A stretch of 64,000 nt of DNA, from contig JACEFZ010014452.1 in assembly GCA_014155875.1 (NCBI GenBank), positions 62,001-126,000 on the forward strand, given 5' to 3'. The notes beneath the pieces are model-generated. The model did no database searches, had not been told where the DNA came from, and worked only from the letters and a program-made list of their open reading frames with translations. A program made the position numbers and the translations under genes. Positions 56,248 through 64,000 of the stretch are shown here, one piece after another (within the stretch, counting starts at the first letter, position 1; each line of letters starts with the position of its first letter). This DNA is from Cepaea nemoralis (lineage: Eukaryota; Mollusca; Gastropoda; Stylommatophora; Helicidae).

Positions 56248-56861
56248 TAAAAACGCATGGGGAGCCAAGTGTATATTTTTTATGATTTCTGTTTACAGTA
56301 GCATGTACTGCCTGTAGCACTGTTCTAACAAGTAACCACATTCAACTGAAGAAGCACTTGCTACAATATAGCAAATTAACATGTATTAAGTTGTTATGCG
56401 TAACATGGTCAATATCAATCCAGATCCCTTAACGTTACAGGACATTTCTATTGTAGGCTGTTTAGACCTGGGGACCAAGGTCAACATCATCATCATCAAG
56501 TGCCCTGCCAGTTGGCGTAGGCGTTCATGTCTCTCCGCAGATCTCGCTCTTTAATGTTCTGGATCAACTCTGCTGATGATATTCCTCCATACCACAGTCT
56601 CAGTCCATCCAGCATCATGTCTCTTAGTCTGCCTCTGCCTCTCTTCCGCTCGATCTTTCCAGTTGTCACTATATATGCCTCTCTTCTCAAGACATGACCA
56701 AAATAAGATGTTTGTCTCTTTCGTATTTTTATATATCGTGTTCTAGTTTCATTAGCCTCTTTCAGGCAATTGTTGATAATACTGTGGCAGTCCAAGGAAG
56801 TTGCAACATTCGTCTCAGGAACCACATGTCTGTTGCTTTCAAGTTCTTCCTAATGTGTTAA
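55421..56861. repeat. Tandem segment, unit 3 (partial)
   Basis: It contains the AT tract (55755-55844), SINE, GA block and LINE C-terminus, then ends after TTCCTAATGTGTTAA, close to the 5' end of the LINE fragment. Unrelated sequence with poly-G runs follows. Confidence 0.9.
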
Positions 56862-57256
56862 TTTACATTCCAACAAGAACCAAGATCAGTAGGGTGGGAG
56901 TGGGGGGGGGGGGGGGGGGGAATTACGCTGTATACGGGTAGTGGGTACTGAGATTTCATTACAAAGAAATACACACGAAGGATACAGTTCTGAAATAAAG
57001 TCATTTACAAAATAAGTATCCAAGACAATCTTGCACAGTATAATTTTCTGATGATGTCAGGCAAATTCAACCAGCAGTCGTGAGTCAAAGGAGTTCACAA
57101 ACAGCGAAAATATTCGGGGGGGGGGGGGGGGGGGGTTGACTTTTGATATCCTGAAGAGTATATGCAACTAACTTTGTTCAGTAATGTGTATATTTTGACG
57201 CTTTTAGCAATGCCATCGCTAATGGTCGCATTACTCTCTTGTGGCCATAGACCTAC
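56862..57256. other. Non-coding stretch with poly-G runs
   Basis: Poly-G runs at about 56901-56920 and 57117-57135 flank ordinary AT-rich DNA. On the minus strand, intronic sequence follows the candidate exon. Confidence 0.5.
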
Positions 57257-57402
57257 CTGAACCGAGAACGGCACTTTAATAGATGTTCCTTTCACATTGC
57301 TCACTTCGACATAGAGATCTACAGTGTACACTCCAGCATCGCCTTTGGTTGACAAGGTGATCTTGTCCATGACAATCGAGGCCGAGTAGGCAATAAGGGT
57401 AC
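57257..57402 (-). CDS. Candidate internal exon of an unknown host gene
   Basis: On the minus strand a T-rich tract ending TTTTTTTAAG precedes the exon, and the exon ends CAG followed by GTAGGT, so both splice sites are consensus. The 146 bases have one frame open throughout (two bases plus 48 codons), with alternating hydrophobic residues that look like beta strands (GDAGVYTVDLYVEVSN, IKVPFSVQ). It matches no mobile element in this window. I cannot name the family. An extracellular beta-sandwich repeat is a guess. No neighbouring exon was found. Confidence 0.4.
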
Positions 57403-57667
57403 CTTAAAAAAACAACAATAACGTTGACACCATGACGGATCATATAATCCAGCGTATTATTAGTAACACGTATAATCTGATCGTGTGCTGCGGATTTTAC
57501 TTGCGATGGTTCTCGGATTAAGAGCCAGTTTAACGCTATGGCCAGCCCAGACGTCATATGTTCGAAACCGGATTTGTATAATCAGCATTGGCTCCAAGGC
57601 AACCCAGCCTAAAGATAAAGAGTCATAGATCGTTGACACATCTTAAGGCGCATTGGACATATGGTGC

Positions 57668-57942
57668 AAGGCCCATATTGGCAGGGTTGTCCATGGCACA
57701 TAATTTACATTGCGTAGTAATTTATGCATGTCCAATCCCATCCCGTCCCATGAGACTTTCAAATGGGATTACCGTGGGAATAACATTTCCATGGCCAAGC
57801 CTAGCAGGCTTGTCTATGGGACATGTTTTTCTGTCCCATCCAATGGTATTTTATGCCTGTCCCATTCCGTCCCATCCACCTCCCTACACTATTCCCTACA
57901 ATATATACCTTTTTTCCCCATGGCATTCCCATGGCCAAGCCT
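57668..57942. repeat. Imperfect tandem duplication, about 135-bp unit
   Basis: Each unit runs from AGG(C)...TTGTC(C/T)ATGG through ATTTTATGC(C/A)TGTCC and CCGTCCCAT to TTCCCATGGCCAAGCC-like sequence (unit 1 to about 57803, unit 2 to 57942). Spacer parts differ, so the duplication is old. Confidence 0.55.
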
Positions 57943-57950
57943 GCATATTG

Positions 57951-58150
57951 GTATAGAGACCAACCGGTACTCGGTAAATGATGTCAAATCACGCCGACAA
58001 CAATTAATGCTACACACTTTAGTTTGCTTCGACTTTTGAACAAAGATGCATTTTATAACTGAGTGACATGAAGTGAGTAGGGAAAGTGAAAGCGGTCGGC
58101 ATGATACTGACCACACCATTTCTCTAGCGCCGACTGGTCTATACGAATAT
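57951..58150. mobile_element. Possible MITE with short inverted ends
   Basis: GGTATAGAGACCAACCGGTA at one end and CCGACTGGTCTATACG at the other are roughly inverted (TATAGA..CC). About 200 bases lie between, with no coding sequence. No clear target duplication. Confidence 0.25.
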
Positions 58151-59505
58151 GGGTCTAGCACCACAGTCCCAATACGTACCAAGACGTGTACATAGTCTTT
58201 TACATAACTTATCCCTTGTTTACGTACTTGCTTGCTTAATTAATTAAATATTTACTTACTTACTTACATGCCTACTTATTTATTTAACTAGTGGGCTCGT
58301 TGATGTACCGGTATTGAAATTACGCAGACAACCGCATGCATACAGTCGAACCATGTCTCGATGACCATTTTCGCCGTTCGCTAGGGGAGATAAAGACTGT
58401 CTATATATACCGCCGTGCATGGAGGTGTATTTACTGTGATTTACATATACTCGCACGATATGTTGTAAGATCCACAAATAGAGTAATTGGGTGGACATTG
58501 TCATCTTGATCCTTTACATGTTTTGAGATCGCAGCAAAGATCACAAATATTATTTTGCTTTGTTTTAAATGGACATTTACGACCGCTAAGTAACCCGTGC
58601 TTAGTGTAGCTTGTTAGTTTATTTAGGATGATGTATGCACGTATCTTACCTAAGGCTCATAATCGTGATATAGAAACTTGATTGTCTCTCTTTCTTTTCA
58701 AGGGACGAATCAGTGGTACATCCATGAATTCTAGTGAAAGACTCCTCTCGTTCTACACCTCATTGAAAATTCTAACCAGCATTTTAGTCAGTATGGGTTA
58801 TCTGGTTTGTACACTTCAGCTGGAAAATGAGTCAATTATCCAAGCCTACCGTCTTGCGACGAGGTCGGTGTCTTTCTTTGCTTCCTGGACTGTTGGGCAA
58901 GGTGCCGTCTTTAATTAATTTCTTTTCGGAAGAATTATTTATAACCTTATAATTGACAGACAATGTTTGCAGAGCTCCCCTTACACTCTCCTACCTCAGA
59001 AACAAGTGGGGAATGCAATACCAGTTCTGGAACTACAAATTTGAGCAGGTACTAATTAGGTTGTATCTCGTATTGGTTTGGTATACCACACACTGATTGG
59101 CTGGTATTTGGTGGGTAATGTTTCATCCACATGCTTTAGGTATTTCATTGTCAACAGATTTTAACCCAACGTCCTAAATGGCTTCCTACGGTTGTTCATG
59201 AATCACACATTAAGTGAGCATTTTATGAGTAAATATGTGTAAATCAATCTTATTTTATGGGTAGACACGGCTGACGTTTCTGACCAAAGACATTTGCAAA
59301 CTGGTTTAGTTCCGATTCGGAATATTTGTATCAAGTGACTCGCATGACTATGGTGACCTGATATTAGTGGAAATATGATTTGTTACTTTCTCTTCCTGTA
59401 GTACAACGTGATGGTTTTTTTTTGACAACATCTGTGCAGTTTTATTTTTATTCTTGATTACAGGTTGTTTTTGTTATAAAATATGTCAACTGGCTGTTTC
59501 CTGCC

Positions 59506-60177
59506 TGTCAGCAACCTAGCTTTGACAGGCACACATGGATTCTTCTTTTGCACCACACGAATGATAACTCGTACGTCGTACAAAAGGATATAAATTTATT
59601 CTGGACTAGTTACACAATAGCTCCTAGAGCTGATAACCACATGGAACATGTACATCATGACAATATTACGTTATGACGTTATCTATGGTAATATCTACTG
59701 TATTAATCTAAGCCTAAGTCACCACTATTTCTACTGTCCTATAAATAACACAGTATTTAGAGCGAATACTACGATCTGTCTCCTACGCTGTCTTGTCCCC
59801 GTCTGCTTGACTTTCGTGGCGTGTCCAGCCACGAGCCGGTGACCCTTCGTGCGTCAGCAGGTTTGCGTGCTCGGTATTCCAGCACGCGTTTAGTGGCTTG
59901 TCAATAGGTTACTCCTCTAGAGTTACCACTATTAATGGATACTCCCCGTGGTAATGGTTTCCCCACTCTATTCTGGATAATTCCTGATCATGTCCTACCG
60001 TGTCCCCTTTTATGACACGTGTGTGTCCAGTCAGAGAACTGTTCACAGTTCTCCCTACTGCTTCTGTCCCTCCTATTCCCTATTTCCTAGATAGGGATGT
60101 TATCTCTATCCTGTCTTAGTCCTATTCCTTGGTTCTACTCCTCTCTTCTCTATCTGCCTACATGCGGCTCTTTGACA
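59506..60177 (-). repeat. Fourth copy of the 672-bp LTR, outside the array
   Basis: It aligns along its whole length with 49032-49703, with several percent divergence. Its ends are TGTCA...TGACA inverted. No primer site follows it, and I find no 5-base duplication, although seven bases (TCCTGCC) beyond one end are shared with unit 1. It is a solo LTR or a remnant. The 20-base palindrome has one mismatch here (60034-60053). Confidence 0.7.
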
Positions 60178-60277
60178 GGCTCTCCCTCCGTCTGTGTTGC
60201 GTTACAAGCTTTTAGCTTATGGGTGTAACGCAAATGGTTATCTAAAAAAATTAGGCCTGTCTAATTTTGTCAAAGGC
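60173..60277. repeat. Short hairpin-forming segment
   Basis: TTGCGTTAC and GTAACGCAA (60197-60232) can pair, inside outer arms TGACAGGC and GCCTGTC. It overlaps the LTR edge. It may be a small inverted-repeat insertion. Confidence 0.35.
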
Positions 60278-60574
60278 TGCATGAGCTTGCTAACTATGTT
60301 CTGGGTATAGCACAAGACCTCTACTTTCCAATGTCACACTGTTGTATCACTTCACTTGGCTATTGATTATCACACCACACTAGTACAGTTGGCTAGAGCC
60401 CTCGCTCATTCTAACATTATACTTCTTGGGAGTTGTGTGACCCGAAGCCGTTGTCTTTATAGACCTGCTCCTCCAATTGTCAATTTAACTGACAACCCAA
60501 ACAAATTGTCCCTATTATGGGTACAATACATGAATTATATTCATGCTTCCATATAATATTTACTAGGGGGGTAC

Positions 60575-61097
60575 GGGGTGTCAGGCATTTGTAGCACCTT
60601 TGGTAAGGATGGCTCTCATGTCCTTTCAGGACCCATCCCCCACTGGTCCAAGTCTGACACCCAGCTCGTGCCTGTGGCTCCTAGTAGCTGTCAGCATGCG
60701 ACAGCGGCCACCCCCCGGGCAACAGCTGTGAGAGGCTGGCTAAACCAGGCATGGGTATCCGATTTGGTGTCAAACCAAGAGGTAAACTAGGGTATGCCTA
60801 CCCAGCATGTGAAGACAGGATTCGGCAGACTGCGCGGAAGAAATAATTCCTGATTCAACGGGCAAGACGGCGTTTACCTGAAAAGCGTTGTGGAACGTAA
60901 TGAGCACGGCAAGGCACGTAGAGCGCCCTGGTCATCCACTGCACCTGTATTCGTCTCCAATCGTCTCGACTTATCTAGCCACTGGACTCAGAGTGACTCA
61001 GGCGAGAGAGTGAGGTCGACGAATTGCGCAACTCTTCCTCACTTTAATCCAAGTCATCGCGCAAGTCATTCTTCATCCAACGTCACATATCATTCAA
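60575..61097 (+). other. Probable LINE 5' region joined to a pol fragment
   Basis: GC-richer than its surroundings, with no frame of note, ending exactly where RT coding begins. The composition is like the 5' region of LINE copy c. The direct join of a 5' region to the second half of RT suggests an internally deleted element. There is no second copy here to prove it. Confidence 0.35.
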
Positions 61098-62097
61098 TAT
61101 CAGAAGGCTGAAAGCTAAAACCAAAATTAACAGTGGCACCGTCAGAGAGCTCCTGTTTGCTGATGATTGCGCTCTATACGCCAACTCAGAGGCGGACATG
61201 CAACATAATGTTTCAGCTTTCTCACATGCCTGTGCCAACTTTGTGCTCAATATCAACTTGGAGAAGACTGTAGTTATGTACCAGCCAGCTCCAGGGAATA
61301 TTCACACTGTGCCGAATATCAAAGTGAATGATCATAGACTAAGTGTTGTGGACAAATTTACCTATCTTGGCAGCACTGTGTCACAAGCTGCCACAATCGA
61401 TGACGAAGTGAATGCAAGAATCTCCAAGGCCAGTGCAGCCTTTGGCAGACTGTACAAGAATGTATGGGACAGAACTGGAATAAGCCTGCAAACAAAGCTA
61501 AAAGTCTACAAAGCAGTTGTATTATCCACACTGCTATATGCTTGTGAAACCTGGACTGTTTATCAGCGACACGCTAGGAAATTAAACCACTTCCACACAG
61601 TCTGCCTAAGGAAGCTACTGAAGATTAAATGGCACACAACTCTACTGATGAAGAATCAGATTCGCTGGGCTGGTCACTTGACTCGCATGCCAGATCACAG
61701 GCTCCCTAAACGAATTTTTTACAGCGAACTGCGTTGTGGTAAACGCTCCCAAGGTGGCCAGAGGAAACGTTTTAAAGACACTCTGAAAATTTCACTGAAT
61801 GCTTTTGGAATTCATCATGACACCTGGGAGGCTGCAGCCAGAGACCGAAATTCGTGGCGTGCATCATTGCGCAAAGGTGCAGTTATATGTGAGGCAACCA
61901 GGACTGCAAGAGCTGTGAAGAAAAGGCAGGACAGAAAAACTACTGCAGGAAATCCTCCTCCAGAGACGTCAAGCATTCTTTGTCCACATTGTCAAAGAAC
62001 ATTTCGAGCCAAAATAGGCCTTATCAGCCATCTTAGAACCCACGGCTCCACACCTTCAACCCCACTGGATGAATTGAATGGTCATCATCATTCTTGA
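61098..62097 (+). pseudogene. Non-LTR retrotransposon pol C-terminal fragment with C2H2 finger
   Basis: The open frame starts inside RT: IRRLKAKTKINSGTVRELLF followed by the catalytic FADDC (61156-61170). Then come FTYLGSTVSQAATIDDEVNA, VYKAVVLSTLLYACETWTVY, CLRKLLKIKW, IRWAGHLTRMPD, and a terminal C2H2 finger CPHCQRTFRAKIGLISHLRTH-type (61980-62045). The frame is undamaged to its stop at 62097, but everything before the FADD box is missing, as are about 20 residues after KIKWHT. Such pol proteins with a terminal finger are common in invertebrate LINEs. The clade is not assigned. Confidence 0.8.
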
Positions 62098-63595
62098 TGG
62101 ACAAACAACAACAACATAATATTTACTCCAACTTGTATACATGCTTTGTGCGCTAATGTTCACCTATCTAGCTTCCGCTCGTGAAGAACTCTTTCAGTGT
62201 TACACTAGGGTTTCGAAAGTCTGTAGTGTCCCCTATTCAGAGTAGTTAGGCCCCTTTGCCAGTAATAATGTCTGCATCTTTATCTGTTAATTTTCCTGAT
62301 TGGTTGCGTGTTTGTATTTAACTAATAGGTGCTTAAATTACCAACATGTGTGTATGTCTATAATTTACATGTATGTTATCTTTCAAGCGCCATAAAACGG
62401 TTTATTGTAGTCACAAACGAGTGTGTAAGGCTGATTTATGACTACTTGGCCGGTTTAGGAAGCTTAAAATATGTTTCCTATCTCTATAATGTAAGTATGG
62501 CAACAACACAGATAAAAATCGAACAACACATTGTGTTACACAAATTGACACGGACGAATTACAAAAACTCGTGTTGTGCGGCAAACAATCCGCAAAATGT
62601 CTCATTCCTCTGTATTTATTTCATTCACTCATTCACTTTTTAACTTCTGTCATTCACGCTTTCATTCTACACTGGTTTAAAAAGGCGTTATGTCATTAAA
62701 ATACTGTTGTACAAAAGAAAATGAATGAAAAATATATTTACAATAAATGGTTGGCTTAATTTCCCGAGTTTTAGAGCCAAATGACTGTGCCGTATTTCTG
62801 CACCGGTCATTTCTGTACAAAAATTTACATGATTGTGAGGATCGTTTATTACCAATCCTTAGAGTAATGATTACTATACTTAATCTAATCTACGTTGGTG
62901 TGCTGTGCTAAGCTAACTAAGGGAAATAATCTAACTAAATGAAAAAAATGGGGTGAAATGTTACCTTAATGTGTGTTTCTAAATATGATGGTATAAATTG
63001 TAAATGAGGGTATCAATTTTAAGTAATGTTTCATTTAACTAAACTATATGAAAATGTGTTTAAATGATGATGGATTAATGTTGTGTTTACTAAGTTCAAG
63101 AGTACGATCTAATGATTTGACATATATGAATTTCTAACTTAGTGTAGATGAAGTTTAGACCTTAAATGTTACTAATTTCGTATTTACAAAAAAATTATGG
63201 GGATGGTTTTGTAAATTCTGTTGCAACTAAGAAAGTTATGATATTACATGCAACTGTCATAAAAACATGTTATGATACATATCACATACATTTCTAACTA
63301 TACATTAACTATATTAATTACTTCCAGGTGTGTTGTTGGAGTCGCGTTCTCTGTTGAATCTCTTTGAACTAGAGTCATATAGACAATGTCTGATATATAC
63401 GCTCTCGTCCTGGGTAAAGTTTGTATAAGTCCTACTCACGGGTTACATATAGAATATGATGATGACGTAGACATCTCCTAACGTGTCTGTCCTTTCTCAC
63501 TTGTCCTGACACAGTACTTGCTAGTCAATTTAAGACGATTCACAATTCTAAGAGCACAAAAGTGTTTTTAATTCAACATTCTGGACACAGATTAC
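62098..63595. other. Non-coding stretch
   Basis: AT-rich sequence with no repeat match or exon candidate that I can support. An AACAACAACAACAT patch right after the LINE stop may be its tail. Confidence 0.5.
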
Positions 63596-64000
63596 TTAAA
63601 GTGTCACTGAATGAGGTGCTGTAGAATCGCTCCTCTCTGGTACATCAGGTATCTCAATCTGAGAAGGTCTGCTGTGCGTGTCTGCCATTAAGTTCATCTT
63701 TCCCTTTATATGTTTAATAGTGAACGAGTAGTTCTGGAGAATCAAAGACCACCTATAGATCCTATTATTTTTGTGGACTCCAGACTCCATAACTGTAAGA
63801 GGGGAATTATCATTTTCGATGACAAAATGAGTGCCCGCTAAGAATCTGTGAAGTTTACGGACACAATAGATGACGCTTAAGGCTTCTTATTCAGAGACTC
63901 CATACCTCGACTAAGCAGGTGTAATTTTCCGGCTTACATAAATGATTGGGTGGAAGATTTCCTCATGGAACTGGCCTAGTACGCCGGCAATGGATATAGC
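63596..64000 (-). pseudogene. Ty3/gypsy RNase H fragment, running off the window
   Basis: From 64000 downwards: GQFHEEIFHPIIYVSRKITP, EALSVIYCVRKLHRFLAGTH, then NNRIYRWSLILQNYSFTIKH, IKGKMNLMADTHSR. This is the second half of a Ty3/gypsy RNase H plus the connection to the next domain. A stop interrupts it near 63900. It is unlike the two Gmr1-like copies, so it is a different gypsy lineage. RT should lie right of the window. Confidence 0.75.

Larger units (their letters stand above)
46669..56861. repeat. Tandem array of a 4.35-4.40-kb segment (2 full and 1 partial unit)
   Basis: ATCTTGCTATACATGTTGAT recurs at 46669, 51071 and 55421, and the sequence after each is nearly identical apart from microsatellite lengths and scattered substitutions. 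Period 4402, then 4350. The third unit stops at 56861. Each full unit holds, in order, AT repeat, SINE, GA repeats, LINE C-terminus, LTR leader, LTR, C-rich run and Tc1-like fragment. It could be a genuine local amplification or an assembly duplication. Confidence 0.93.
57403..59498. other. Non-coding stretch
   Basis: It contains the tandem duplication 57668-57942, a possible inverted-repeat element 57951-58150, and a TTAC/ACTT-rich patch near 58230-58290. A plus-strand frame at 58682-58918 has no known motif. No gene is supported. Confidence 0.45.

Noticed and set aside
46669..56861. Tandemly duplicated host gene cluster
   Set aside because: The unit contains only mobile-element fragments and simple repeats. 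No host coding sequence is visible.
57588..57956. Protein-coding frame of 122 residues on the plus strand
   Set aside because: It overlaps an imperfect tandem duplication, has no known motif, and is a chance frame over repeats of CCCATG-rich sequence.
62329..62643. 104-residue frame
   Set aside because: No motif, AT-rich codon use like the surrounding non-coding DNA, and no splice or repeat support.

Overview
The window looks like intergenic DNA from a large, repeat-rich animal genome. A marine invertebrate, probably a lophotrochozoan such as a mollusc, is my inference from the mixture of non-LTR families, a tRNA-derived SINE with a conserved central domain, and Ty3/gypsy elements of the integrase-before-RT type. 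No complete host gene is visible. The only possible host signals are one well-bordered candidate internal exon on the minus strand (57257-57402) and a weak candidate promoter plus first exon (15179-15609). I see no rRNA, no intact tRNA and no CRISPR array. Long SLSL, YIYI or RERE reading frames are translated microsatellites.

Left part (1-9000): the body and 3' LTR of a Ty3/gypsy-like element, copy A. Its gene order is gag, protease, integrase, RT, RNase H, which is the copia-like order of the Gmr1 group. It sits antisense inside an endonuclease-RT-RNase H LINE (6658-8990). From 9000 to 25000 there are SINEs, microsatellites, 3' fragments of CR1/Rex-like and RTE-like LINEs, a decayed hAT transposase of the ZBED5 type (minus, 17812-18720), and an RTE-like LINE (19740-23240) holding a SINE with a 12-bp target-site duplication and a second LINE fragment.

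Centre (25440-40320): a three-level nest that can be resolved to the base. A minus-strand RNase H LINE is split by Gmr1-like copy B (27102-39707, 1.52-kb LTRs, 5-bp duplication GTGAT). The 3' LTR of copy B is itself split by a plus-strand LINE of the same superfamily (34472-38975, 10-bp duplication ACAGCATAAG). Copy B is a pseudogene, but it adds a 27-bp repeat encoding a coiled coil in gag, a second zinc knuckle, and a 32-bp repeat in its leader. A further decayed RNase H LINE (41140-43575) carries another SINE.

Right part (44570-64000): a CR1/Rex-like LINE bracketed by CT microsatellites, then a tandem array of a 4.35-4.40-kb segment (two full copies and one partial copy, 46669-56861). Each full unit carries a SINE, AT and GA microsatellites, an RTE-like C-terminus, a minus-strand LTR with a tRNA-Leu primer-binding site, and a Tc1-like transposase fragment. 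After this come the candidate exon, a fourth copy of the 672-bp LTR, a LINE pol fragment with a C-terminal C2H2 finger, and a Ty3/gypsy RNase H fragment running off the right end.
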